A DNA stretch of 64,000 nucleotides from Anaerolineales bacterium. Its GTDB lineage: Bacteria > Chloroflexota > Anaerolineae > Anaerolineales > Villigracilaceae. The stretch spans positions 1 to 64,000 of the forward strand of contig JACKAV010000010.1 of assembly GCA_020634895.1 (NCBI GenBank). Direction: 5' to 3'. Below the pieces are notes generated by a model. That model was not told the DNA's origin. It did not search any database and was given only the letters and a program-made list of their open reading frames with translations. Both the position numbers and the translations under genes were made by a program. Each line of letters opens with the position of its first letter. Position 1 is the first letter of the stretch. Below are positions 17,648-26,549 of the stretch, piece after piece.

Positions 17648-18892
17648 ATGCCAAATCCATTGGAACGCATAAAAAAATATCACTATTGTTTCTCTCTATT
17701 GGCGGTTACGCTCCTGACAATATGGACATATTTTTGGCTGGAATGGCGCACTTTCGATGGGTTTGTAACAGCCATTGACCGCGGCACGCAATTCATGCAG
17801 GATTTTGTGGGTCACTACTACCCAATGAGCATACAAATACTCCAAAACCCGGTGCCCGTTACAGGATATTACTATCCATCATTCTTCGCTATTCTGCTTT
17901 CGCCAATCGGTAAGCTTTCCCAGACTGAAGCCATGACTGTTTGGGGGATAATCCAATTTGTCTGTTTTATTTCTCTCTGCATTTTCCCCGGGCACAGATT
18001 GCTTAAGCTAGACAAAAAGGAAATGATTCTTTTCATCGGGCTGTGCATATCGAGTTATCCGATTTTAAATAACATTAAGTGGGGGCAGGTGAGCATTCCA
18101 ATCACCCTTTGTGTACTTGCCGCATTATTTTTATCCGATAATAACAAGCCCGTCCTTGCCGGGATTTTGCTGGGGCTTGCCACAGCAATAAAATTCTACC
18201 CTGCACTTTTCTGCGTATATTTCATCTTCAAACGCGACCTACGCGCGCTTATCGCCTTTGGTCTGGCAACCTTCGTTTTCTATTTCGCATTTCCCGCAAC
18301 AATTCTCGGGTTTTCAGGCTGGCTGGGATTCGAGAAAATAATCTTATACGATACCAGTCACACCAAATTCGTGACGTATGATGTCAACTCCCAATATTTC
18401 ACGCATGTGGCCCTTAGATGGTTCGAATTGTTTTTTAGTCAGGTTCCTGATGCAGCCTTTGCAAGGGTATTGAAAGTTTTAGGCTATACCATCGCTGCGT
18501 CCTGCATTGCAATGGCATGGTTGCTAACGCGAAAGGCAACATCTGAAAAATACAATCTTCCCATCGCTGCGATATTCCTCTCGCTGCCATTTTTGCTTGA
18601 TACTTCATGGCCGCACTATTTTGCGTATCTACCCTACTGCCAAACTGCAATACTGGCATATATCATTTCAAGGTTCCGCACTTCCGACATTGGCTTTAAA
18701 ATCCTCATCATACTCCCAGCAGGTTCAATGCTGTTGTCCAGTATATTTCTGTTTAACGTTTTCATGAACTGGAGTATTTACAATACATACGGAATGCTTT
18801 TCCTTGCTAATCTGCTCCTTTTATCAGCCATTTATGCAATAATCGCCAACCAGTATCATTATTTTCGTCTTCCTAAACAAGTCAGCCAATAA
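17648..18892 (+). CDS. Multi-span glycosyltransferase-like protein (GT87/DUF2029 type)
   Basis: 414 aa from ATG 17648; an earlier in-frame start at 17513 would add a poorly conserved 45-residue stretch. There are roughly nine to ten membrane spans. Features of GT87 polyprenol-phosphate-mannose-dependent transferases are the acidic loop after the first span, GYYYPSFFAILLSPIG, the NNIKWGQVS motif, and GLATAIKFYPAL. Such enzymes add mannose-type sugars from lipid carriers at the outer face of the membrane. The exact substrate cannot be read. The gene is AT-richer than its neighbours and has no clear Shine-Dalgarno. Confidence 0.72.
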   Translation: MPNPLERIKKYHYCFSLLAVTLLTIWTYFWLEWRTFDGFVTAIDRGTQFMQDFVGHYYPMSIQILQNPVPVTGYYYPSFFAILLSPIGKLSQTEAMTVWGIIQFVCFISLCIFPGHRLLKLDKKEMILFIGLCISSYPILNNIKWGQVSIPITLCVLAALFLSDNNKPVLAGILLGLATAIKFYPALFCVYFIFKRDLRALIAFGLATFVFYFAFPATILGFSGWLGFEKIILYDTSHTKFVTYDVNSQYFTHVALRWFELFFSQVPDAAFARVLKVLGYTIAASCIAMAWLLTRKATSEKYNLPIAAIFLSLPFLLDTSWPHYFAYLPYCQTAILAYIISRFRTSDIGFKILIILPAGSMLLSSIFLFNVFMNWSIYNTYGMLFLANLLLLSAIYAIIANQYHYFRLPKQVSQ

Positions 18893-19099
18893 CGTTTGTG
18901 CCAACAAAACCCGGGAGTGGCAATAAAGATAAGATAGGATGACCTAACTATTTCTTTGCCATAGTAATCATAAAATTCACAGATCGGGGTTGGTATGAAA
19001 ATATTTATTCAAAAGTTAAACGATATCAGGTCGTTCAAAATTTTACGCAAACAAAATCAAGTCCGAGAATGATCTAAACAGAGTCAAAATCAGGGTACA

Positions 19100-19129
19100 T
19101 TGAGAGACAGACATCTCACAATGTATAAT
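19100..19129 (+). promoter_or_regulatory. Near-consensus sigma-70 promoter of the GT-C-like gene
   Basis: TTGAGA (19100-19105), an 18-base spacer, and TATAAT (19124-19129). The expected start site near 19136 leaves only about three bases before ATG 19139, which has no Shine-Dalgarno. This argues for a near-leaderless mRNA and rules out the earlier in-frame starts at 19100 and 19121, which lie inside the promoter. Confidence 0.6.
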
Positions 19130-19138
19130 CACAGAAAT

Positions 19139-21199
19139 ATGGAAAATATTCGTTCAGCGTTCAGAAAGATCAAACTCAATGAAAACCTTACTCCAATCGC
19201 ATTTCTGCTGATTGCCATTGCCGGGTTTGGTCTGCTTGCAAACCGTCTCGGTTATTACCAGGATGATTGGCCGTATATCTTTTATGCTTTCAATAAAGGC
19301 ATTTCAAGCCTTAAGATCGAAATGTACTATGACAGCCGCCCCAACGCTGCATGGATGTATATCAGCCTGTTTAAACTTCTTGGCTTCAAACCAATCGCAT
19401 GGCATATTACAGCATTGATCACCCGCTGGCTCACTGCCACTACCTTATGGTATTTTCTTAAGCGGTTATGGCCCTCTCGCACACGAGAAATCACCTTTGC
19501 AATTTTTATCTTTCTCGTTCATCCGTTCTTTTTGATTCAGCCTTACGCAATGAATTCCATGCTTTATTGGAGCGGATTTTTATTTTTTTCCCTTAGCCTT
19601 TATTTGATGGCACACGCTGTAACGGACAAAAAATATTTCATCCCATTTACGATACTGGCTGTAGCACTCGAAGCTTTGCACCTTTTCACAAATGAATATT
19701 TCGTCGGTATGGTGCTTATTCGCCCGCTGATCCTTTACTGGCTTTTCAGCAGTCAATTTCCAAACATCAAAACTCGTATCACAAAAACCATAGCGAATTG
19801 GCTTCCATACCTCGCTGCATTGATCGCGTATCTTGTCTGGCGCATGTTCCTATATGTACCGCCGCCCATAGGAGACCGTAACTCGCCAAAAATTCTTTAC
19901 GCACTGCTTGAGTCGCCTCTCAAGACAATCTGGTATCTTATCCGCACGGCTATACAAGATTCGATCATTGTCACATTTACAAGCTGGTATCGAACCCTTG
20001 TCCCGGAACTTTTTTCTTTTGCCACAATATTCAATTGGTTTGTATTGATCGTCTCCGCCCTGACATTCATCGGTGTATTCTTTTACCTGACAAAGTCACT
20101 TCCAGATGAGTCACAGGAACCAGATCGCTGGTTCGCCTCGCCTCTGACCTTAGGTCTGTTGATCGTACTCCTTGGCATGGTACCACTCTGGATCATTGGG
20201 CAGGATATTGTCACACACAAGAACGAATTTGCCGGCTCACGCTTCGGTATCGGAGCAACGCTTGGCGCATCCTTAATTCTGGCAGTCATCATCGAAAACC
20301 TTCTGGATGATCTGAAGAAAAAGATCGCAGTAATTTCACTGGTGATTGCGCTGGCTGTCAGTATGCACCTGACAAACGCAAAGGATTTTTCCTACTCTTG
20401 GGAGAAACAAAGTCGTCTCGCCCGTGAACTTCTTTGGCGAGCACCGGGCATTGAGCCGGGTACTGCCATTGTCACTGACGAAGAAATTTTGGGCTACATG
20501 GGCAGTTATTCCGTTTCCTATGCCCTCATCACCACATACCAACCAGGTGATATTTCCACGCCGCCTTATTGGTATTTTCCTTTCTATTACACCAACCCAA
20601 ATGTGAATGATTTCCTTTCAGGAATTCCGCTTGAAGACAATAAGTTAACCATGAATTTCACAGGAAATAGCAAAAAGATGCTGTTATTGTCATTCAACCC
20701 CGAAATGCAGCGCTGCTTGTGGATTCTCCAGCCGCAGGACACGAACTTGAGACTCGTCAGCGATGACATGCGGAAGCTCAGCGCGGGCTCGGATATCGGG
20801 CTAATAAAAATGACAGAAGGCGAACCGCCAAATCCGCCGGAAGATATTTATGGGAAAACAAATACACAGACCTGGTGCTATTACTTCGAGAAAGCCGACC
20901 TCGCCCGGCAATACGGTCAATGGGAAGAGATCGTCAGGTTATGGAACGAAGCGCAAGCGGCAGGCGAACGTCCCGATAACGGCTTTGAGTATATTCCATT
21001 CATTGAGGGGTTTGGTCACACCGGCGATTGGCAGCAGGTCAAGGAAATGACGAAATTCGCCAAGCGCGTTTCGGCTGGGCTCGAACCCAGCCTTTGCAGC
21101 GCAATGGACCGTCTCGCCGAAACTGCGCCAGCGTCACAGCAGCGCGACGAGACAATATCCGAACTAAAGAACAATCTGGATTGCAGCTCGTATCAATAA
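19139..21199 (+). CDS. GT-C fold glycosyltransferase-like membrane protein
   Basis: 686 aa from ATG 19139. It has about ten membrane spans, with an acidic motif in the first extracytoplasmic loop (YYQDDWPYIFYAF), as in GT-C transferases that use lipid-linked sugars. About 250 residues at the C-terminus are soluble and include Trp-rich helical stretches that could be a repeat-type domain. It follows the GT87-like gene on the same strand, separated by about 245 bases holding its own promoter. Both genes are AT-richer than the surroundings and may have been acquired together. Acceptor and donor are unknown. It ends 11 bases from the convergent mfd stop. Confidence 0.6.
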   Translation: MENIRSAFRKIKLNENLTPIAFLLIAIAGFGLLANRLGYYQDDWPYIFYAFNKGISSLKIEMYYDSRPNAAWMYISLFKLLGFKPIAWHITALITRWLTATTLWYFLKRLWPSRTREITFAIFIFLVHPFFLIQPYAMNSMLYWSGFLFFSLSLYLMAHAVTDKKYFIPFTILAVALEALHLFTNEYFVGMVLIRPLILYWLFSSQFPNIKTRITKTIANWLPYLAALIAYLVWRMFLYVPPPIGDRNSPKILYALLESPLKTIWYLIRTAIQDSIIVTFTSWYRTLVPELFSFATIFNWFVLIVSALTFIGVFFYLTKSLPDESQEPDRWFASPLTLGLLIVLLGMVPLWIIGQDIVTHKNEFAGSRFGIGATLGASLILAVIIENLLDDLKKKIAVISLVIALAVSMHLTNAKDFSYSWEKQSRLARELLWRAPGIEPGTAIVTDEEILGYMGSYSVSYALITTYQPGDISTPPYWYFPFYYTNPNVNDFLSGIPLEDNKLTMNFTGNSKKMLLLSFNPEMQRCLWILQPQDTNLRLVSDDMRKLSAGSDIGLIKMTEGEPPNPPEDIYGKTNTQTWCYYFEKADLARQYGQWEEIVRLWNEAQAAGERPDNGFEYIPFIEGFGHTGDWQQVKEMTKFAKRVSAGLEPSLCSAMDRLAETAPASQQRDETISELKNNLDCSSYQ

Positions 21200-21210
21200 T
21201 GCTTCCGAGT

Positions 21211-24200
21211 CTATGGCTTTGGATTCTCCAACTGAACCAGCACATCCAATAATTTTGCAGTCCAGATTTCCTCTTTCGTCAACGTAACCCAGTATTGACC
21301 TTTCCCGCCTCGCACGCCATTCGGTAAATCAGACAAACGCTTCGGTTCGGACCCGTCAACGGGTGCGGGGAATCTGAGCAGAATCTGCCCCGACTCCCAA
21401 CTGACAGACGTCAGTCCAACCTTTTCAGCGCGCAGTTTGACGCGGATCTGATAGAAAAGATTCTGCACCATCTCAGGCAGTTGACCGAAGCGGTCGCGGA
21501 ACTCAGACCCCAGCGCGTCAAGTTCGGTTTCATCGCGCAAATCCGCAATGCGGCGATACAGGCGCAGACGCAAGTCCTGATCGGAGATATACGCCGCAGG
21601 GATGCCAACCGCCAGCGGCAGGTCAACATTGACCGGAATGGAAAGCGGCAAATTGAAGGTGGAAAAAGCGCTGTCCAGTTTTTCCGAATCAACTTTCAAA
21701 TAATCCGAAGCAATACGGCGGAATCGGCGTACCGCGTCCGCGAGCATGCGCGTGTACAAATGAAAACCGACCGATTGAATAAACCCGTGCTGACGCGTTC
21801 CCAACAATTCGCCTGCGCCGCGAATCTCAAGATCGCGCATGGCAATGGAATACCCCGCGCCAAGCTGTGTATTTTCCGCAATGACCTCAAGCCGCTGCTG
21901 ACCTTCCGGTGTCGGTGTAAGCTTTTTGTGGCGGAAAAAATATGCGTACGCGCGCATCGCCCCGCGCCCGACACGTCCGCGTAATTGATAGAGCTGTGCC
22001 AGCCCGAATGTGTCAGCACGATCAACGATAAGCGTGTTCGCATTGGGAATATCCAACCCCGATTCGATGATCGTGGTGGAGAGCAGCACATCAATCTCGC
22101 CCAAATTGAATCGATGCATCACCGCCGAAAGCTGACCTTCCGCCATCTGCCCGTGCCCGATATCAATTCGCGCCTCAGGGACAAGTTTCTCAAGATGCGC
22201 CCTCATCGCGTCAATCGTTTGTACGCGGTTATGGACAAAGAATATCTGTCCGCCGCGCTCCAGTTCACGGACGATTGCCTGCCGCACCAGACGCGGCGAA
22301 TACGGTCCAACGTGCGTGATGATGGGCAAGCGTTCCTCAGGCGGCGTGTTGAGGTTGGAAATATCGCGGACGCCGGTCAATGCCATATAGAGCGTACGCG
22401 GAATCGGCGTGGCAGTGAGCGTCAACACATCCACCTCAGTGCGAAGTTTTTTGAGATGTTCCTTGTGAGTCACACCGAAGCGCTGTTCCTCGTCAATGAC
22501 CACCAAGCCCAAATCTTTGAAAACAACATCGGACGAGATCAAGCGATGCGTACCAATAATGATGTCGACTTCGCCAATCGAAAGTTGATGCAGGATCGAA
22601 GTCTGTTCGCGCGGTGTGCGGAAACGGGAAAGCATTTCCACCTTGACGGGAAACGCGGCGAGACGCTGCGAAAAAGTATCGAAATGCTGCTGCGCCAGAA
22701 CCGTGGTCGGCACAAGGACTGCGACCTGTTTTCCGCTCATCACAGCTTTGAAGGCAGCGCGTAACGCGACTTCCGTTTTGCCGTAGCCGACGTCACCGCA
22801 TAAGAGGCGATCCATCGGGCGGGCACGCTCCATATCGCGTTTAATGTCAACGATGGCGCGTTTTTGGTCTTCGGTTTCGATATAAGGGAAACTATCTTCG
22901 AGTTCCTTCTGCCAGGCAGTATCGGCAGAGAACGAGAAACCTTCCACAACCTGACGGCGCGCATACAGATCGAGCAAGTCTTCGGCGACTTTTTGAACCG
23001 CCTCTTTGACTCGTGCCTTGGTTTCTGCCCAAGCCTGCCCGCCAAGGTTATCCAGCGACGGCTTGCCGCCATCCGCGCCGACGTAGCGAGTGAGACGATC
23101 CGCTTGATGGACGGGAACATAGAGAATGTCGCCGCGCTCGTACTCAACGGTGAGAAACTCTCTTTCGTGGCCGTCCAACTGTCGCTGAATCAGACCCGCA
23201 AACCGTCCGATGCCGTGATCCACATGAACCACATAATCCCCCTCTTGCAGATCAGCATACAAAGACTCCGGCGTATCGGCGGCTTGACGCTGTCGTGTAC
23301 GCGGCTGTGGACGCTCCCATCCAAACACTTCCGAGTCGGTGATGAGATGAGTAACAGTTTTGTCCGTCTTTAAGATAAAACCTTCGGAGAGTGAAGCCTC
23401 TGTAAATTCAAGATTCACCGGTTCAGATTCAGGATAATGCTCGAACCAAAGTTCCTGCAAACGTTTTGCCTGACGCGAAACGATAAAGACCTGCTCGCCG
23501 TTATCCACAATGGGCGCGAGATAATCGATGAACGGTTTTAGTCTTCCGCCAAAGCGTTCATCATGACTGAAATGAGAGGCAAGGTCATTATCTTCATCCG
23601 GTGATGGAACATAAGTCGAATGTCCCAACTCCAAATTCACAAACTCGCTCAACGCATCATTCAACTCAGACCACGGCACATAAGGAACCGGAAAGCCATC
23701 CGACAACGTTCCTTCGTTGATGCTCTCATGCCGAAACTTCACCGCCTGCTCTTCCACTTCGTTCGCCATGGTTTCGATCAGGCTAAAGTCATCGGCAAAC
23801 ACCAAAGTTTTTTGCGGAAGATAATCGATCAACGAAGCGGGCTGTTGATGCAGCAGCGGAATATGAAATTCTGAAAGCTGCGTTTCCGTATCCGTAACAT
23901 CCGCCAGAAATTCGCGCGAAGGCGTGATCAACACCTGCTCAAGTTTTTCAAGTGTGCGCTGTGTCGCAGGATCAAAACTTCGGATGGTCTCGATCTCATC
24001 GCCGAAGAAATCCAATCGAACCGGATTCAACTCTGTGGGCGCCCACACATCGAGGATGCCGCCGCGCCCCGAGAATTGACCCGGCTCCAGGACCGTGTTG
24101 ACACGCTGGTAGCCGATCCGCGCCCACTCACGCATCAGACTATCGGGTTGGCTGGTCTGGTTCACTGACAGTTTCTTGCACGCCTTGAGAAAGTCACGTC

Positions 24201-24615
24201 GCGGCAATGTGCGCGTCATCAACGAACGGGCGGACGCAATAATGATCGGTGGCGTCTCCGGCTTTTTGACGAACGGCAGGTGATAGGCAGAGAGAATCGT
24301 GAGCGTTTGCAAGCGCTCGCGGCGCGTGGTCACGCCCCATGCAGCATCTTCATAAAAAAGCGGATTCGGCTCGGCAAAGAGAAACCGCGGCGACTTGACC
24401 CAAAATCCCAACTCATCGAATATCGAAAGCGCATGGTCGGCACGATCTGTAATGAAAAGGATGGGCTGGCTTGCGTCCGCATGTAGTGACGCAAGAACTG
24501 GAAGCCGAACAGAACGCGGCAAGCCAAGCCCGGAGACTTGTCGGCGCGCGTTCAGTTCACCTAAAAGATGCTGATATGAGGGAAGTTCTCGAAGATTAGA
24601 TAAAAGAGGCTGCAT
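21211..24615 (-). CDS. mfd: Transcription-repair coupling factor Mfd
   Basis: DNA translocase that removes stalled RNA polymerase and recruits UvrA. 1134 aa, near the usual 1150. The N-terminal UvrB-like module (about residues 1-350) precedes the RNA-polymerase-interacting CarD-like domain (GDYVVHVDHGIGRF). The helicase core shows Walker A GDVGYGKTE and DEEQRFGV, plus the RecG-like TRG region (GRVGRG onward) and the C-terminal D7 domain. It follows pth by 32 bases on the same strand. Confidence 0.97.
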   Translation of the reverse strand: MQPLLSNLRELPSYQHLLGELNARRQVSGLGLPRSVRLPVLASLHADASQPILFITDRADHALSIFDELGFWVKSPRFLFAEPNPLFYEDAAWGVTTRRERLQTLTILSAYHLPFVKKPETPPIIIASARSLMTRTLPRRDFLKACKKLSVNQTSQPDSLMREWARIGYQRVNTVLEPGQFSGRGGILDVWAPTELNPVRLDFFGDEIETIRSFDPATQRTLEKLEQVLITPSREFLADVTDTETQLSEFHIPLLHQQPASLIDYLPQKTLVFADDFSLIETMANEVEEQAVKFRHESINEGTLSDGFPVPYVPWSELNDALSEFVNLELGHSTYVPSPDEDNDLASHFSHDERFGGRLKPFIDYLAPIVDNGEQVFIVSRQAKRLQELWFEHYPESEPVNLEFTEASLSEGFILKTDKTVTHLITDSEVFGWERPQPRTRQRQAADTPESLYADLQEGDYVVHVDHGIGRFAGLIQRQLDGHEREFLTVEYERGDILYVPVHQADRLTRYVGADGGKPSLDNLGGQAWAETKARVKEAVQKVAEDLLDLYARRQVVEGFSFSADTAWQKELEDSFPYIETEDQKRAIVDIKRDMERARPMDRLLCGDVGYGKTEVALRAAFKAVMSGKQVAVLVPTTVLAQQHFDTFSQRLAAFPVKVEMLSRFRTPREQTSILHQLSIGEVDIIIGTHRLISSDVVFKDLGLVVIDEEQRFGVTHKEHLKKLRTEVDVLTLTATPIPRTLYMALTGVRDISNLNTPPEERLPIITHVGPYSPRLVRQAIVRELERGGQIFFVHNRVQTIDAMRAHLEKLVPEARIDIGHGQMAEGQLSAVMHRFNLGEIDVLLSTTIIESGLDIPNANTLIVDRADTFGLAQLYQLRGRVGRGAMRAYAYFFRHKKLTPTPEGQQRLEVIAENTQLGAGYSIAMRDLEIRGAGELLGTRQHGFIQSVGFHLYTRMLADAVRRFRRIASDYLKVDSEKLDSAFSTFNLPLSIPVNVDLPLAVGIPAAYISDQDLRLRLYRRIADLRDETELDALGSEFRDRFGQLPEMVQNLFYQIRVKLRAEKVGLTSVSWESGQILLRFPAPVDGSEPKRLSDLPNGVRGGKGQYWVTLTKEEIWTAKLLDVLVQLENPKP

Positions 24616-24647
24616 GATCGATAAAGCAAAAGAAATATGAAAGTTTT

Positions 24648-25229
24648 CTATTCCTTGATTTCACCGTTGTATTTATTCATCGCCGCATTCAAACCCTTCA
24701 TTACAAACTCAAGGGCGGCGTCGGCTGCGCGGGAGAGAAGCTCGGGCATGAGCTTAAGCTCGTCCTTCGAAAAGTTTTGCAGGACGTAATCCTTCGGGTC
24801 CATGCGCTCGGGCGGACGACCGATTCCCAGCCGCAGGCGCGGGAAATCCTTGGTGCCGAGCAGTTCGATGGTATTTGCCATGCCGCGCTGTCCGCCCGGT
24901 CCGCCGCCGGGGCGGATGCGAATTGTGCCGTAGGGAATATCCAAATCATCGTGTGCAACGAGCAGATTTTCCAGCGGAATTTTGTAGAAATGCAAAAGTC
25001 CCTGCACCGATTGACCGGAGAGGTTCATATACGTCTGCGGCTTGGCGAGGATGAGCTTTCGCTCCTCGTACAGCCCCGAAGTGATGATCGCTTTGGACTG
25101 CACTTTCATTCCGCGTGCGCCGATCCGCTCGGCGAGTTGATCGATCAGCATAAAGCCGATGTTGTGACGGGTGTCTTTGTATTCGCGTCCCGGGTTGCCG
25201 AGACCGATAAGGAGAAAAGATTCTGCCAT
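24648..25229 (-). CDS. pth: Peptidyl-tRNA hydrolase
   Basis: Releases peptides from prematurely dropped peptidyl-tRNA. 193 aa, standard length. Diagnostic stretches are LIGLGNPGREYKDTRHNIGF with the catalytic His near residue 22, and HDDLDIPYGTIRIRPGGG near 92-110. It forms a minus-strand group with the Ig-like protein gene upstream (24 bases) and mfd downstream (32 bases); pth-mfd adjacency is common in Gram-positive and related bacteria. Confidence 0.97.
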   Translation of the reverse strand: MAESFLLIGLGNPGREYKDTRHNIGFMLIDQLAERIGARGMKVQSKAIITSGLYEERKLILAKPQTYMNLSGQSVQGLLHFYKIPLENLLVAHDDLDIPYGTIRIRPGGGPGGQRGMANTIELLGTKDFPRLRLGIGRPPERMDPKDYVLQNFSKDELKLMPELLSRAADAALEFVMKGLNAAMNKYNGEIKE

Positions 25230-25253
25230 GATGAGTTCCAGTTTTGAAGTAGG

Positions 25254-25880
25254 TTATCTATTTTTTCGTAAACGAAGGACAAGCGAGAAAAATGCAAATA
25301 GTACAAGGATAATTAATGCGCTTTGCCAAAAGATCGTAAAAATGGCGGTGGTGGTCAGCGACGCGGGGTTGGCTGGCAGCGGCGTGGATGTGGCATAAGT
25401 GATCGGAGACGTCGATGTCGGCTGAACGGATTCCGGGGCTCCGGGCGTTTCGTTCAGCGGTTTGAAATTGAAGACCGCCTCTGTGAAGGTCGCCGTAGGA
25501 GGCGGCGCTTCGTTCTGGACTTTCAGTCCGGTCGCCAGCGCGTCCTGGAAGGTGCCATCCTGCAAAAAGACTCGCAAACGCAGGGCGTAGTCACCGTCTG
25601 TGACGGCGGTAGTGTCCCAGATAGCTATGGCGGAATCCGCTGCGGGCTGCGAATAGGTTTGGATGGGAAACCAGCTCGCGGCGGGGTCCGATGCGGAAGC
25701 GTCGAAGGTAAAAGCCAGCTCTGCCGAGGCAAAATCCTGAATGTCCATCCGACCTTGAATCTCGACTTGTCCGCGCAAAGTTTGCCCTGATTGAGGGGAA
25801 GTGATCGACACGGCGGCGTCTTGAAAAAAGAGGGCGAGAATCAAAAAAAGCTTGAGCATGGCAATCGGTAAGTTTAACAT
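25254..25880 (-). CDS. Secreted, membrane-anchored protein with Ig-like module
   Basis: 208 aa. A signal peptide (about residues 4-22) is followed by an Ig-like beta module beginning AVSITSPQSGQTLRGQVEIQG, a fold often used in bacterial surface proteins for structure or ligand contact. A Thr/Pro-rich linker (about 125-170) and a C-terminal membrane segment with a positively charged tail (about 180-208) complete it. The topology is type I, with the domain outside. It is the first gene of the pth-mfd group. No enzymatic motif is visible; function unknown. Confidence 0.65.
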   Translation of the reverse strand: MLNLPIAMLKLFLILALFFQDAAVSITSPQSGQTLRGQVEIQGRMDIQDFASAELAFTFDASASDPAASWFPIQTYSQPAADSAIAIWDTTAVTDGDYALRLRVFLQDGTFQDALATGLKVQNEAPPPTATFTEAVFNFKPLNETPGAPESVQPTSTSPITYATSTPLPANPASLTTTAIFTIFWQSALIILVLFAFFSLVLRLRKNR

Positions 25881-26034
25881 GAAGGCAGGGCAAGGTCAAA
25901 TTTTAGGCACTTTTCTGCAACAAGAGCGGATTGAAAACGAATTGAAATGTGCGGGCAATTCTCGAATGAAGGTTTTTCTGGTAAACTCTACCCGTTCAAA
26001 TCAGTACGTAAATGTTTTTTAGGAGATTCTAGTT

Positions 26035-26409
26035 ATGGCACCATCCCGCGCTGAACAACTCGTGGAACGTCTTCGCAATATGCAAGCCGCTGCCCCCGAT
26101 ATTGAAGCCTCTGCCATCGTGTCGGTGGATGGGTTGATCATGGCATCTGCCCTGCAACAGGGTGTGGAAGAAGACCGTGTGTCCGCGATGTCGGCGGCAA
26201 TGCTCAGCCTCGGCGAGCGCATTTCCGGCGAACTGGGACGCGGTGGTCTTGAACAGGTCTACATCAAAGGCGACAAGGGTTCCATCGTTCTGACCGCCAT
26301 TGGCGACGAAGCTGTGCTGACCGCAATGGCACGGCAGGAAGCAAAACTCGGCATGGTCTTCCTCGAAATGAGGCGGGCAGCCGAAGACCTTGTGAAATTG
26401 GTCGGATGA
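26035..26409 (+). CDS. Roadblock/LC7 domain protein (MglB-like)
   Basis: 124 aa, a single roadblock/LC7 domain. Characteristic parts are IEASAIVSVDGLIMASAL near residues 20-37 and a GDKGSIVLTAIGDEAVLT strand pair near 79-96. Roadblock proteins such as MglB are GTPase regulators or scaffold dimers. No Ras-like GTPase gene is adjacent here, so the partner is unknown. AGGAG precedes the ATG, and a strong hairpin separates it from pyrG. Confidence 0.9.
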   Translation: MAPSRAEQLVERLRNMQAAAPDIEASAIVSVDGLIMASALQQGVEEDRVSAMSAAMLSLGERISGELGRGGLEQVYIKGDKGSIVLTAIGDEAVLTAMARQEAKLGMVFLEMRRAAEDLVKLVG

Positions 26410-26447
26410 AACGGAAACACCAACTTCCTTCAAAATAAAGCAACCCC

Positions 26448-26487
26448 GAATGGGGAGGGCATAACGCCCTCCCCATTCTCTTTGTAT
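26448..26487 (+). terminator. Terminator after the roadblock gene
   Basis: Thirteen-base perfect stem GAATGGGGAGGGC/GCCCTCCCCATTC with a five-base loop, followed by TCTTTGTATTTT. Confidence 0.85.
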
Positions 26488-26491
26488 TTTC

Positions 26492-26529
26492 ACCCTCACC
26501 CCCTGCCCCTCTCCCGAGAGGGAGAGGGG
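26492..26529. repeat. C-rich palindromic repeat (CCCTCACCC...CTCTCCC type)
   Basis: CCCTCACCC is followed by a ten-base stem CCCCTCTCCC/GGGAGAGGGG with a GAGA tetraloop. It shares its left arm and inner stem with the larger element near 54150-54226. Similar C-rich palindromes are dispersed in many bacterial genomes. It sits directly before the pyrG ribosome site. Confidence 0.5.
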
Positions 26530-26549
26530 AGTTTTCAGGAGAAGAACGA

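Noticed and set aside
18995..19080. Small frame of about 22 codons beginning ATGAAAATATTTATT before the GT-C gene
   Set aside because: It has no proper Shine-Dalgarno and no recognisable product.
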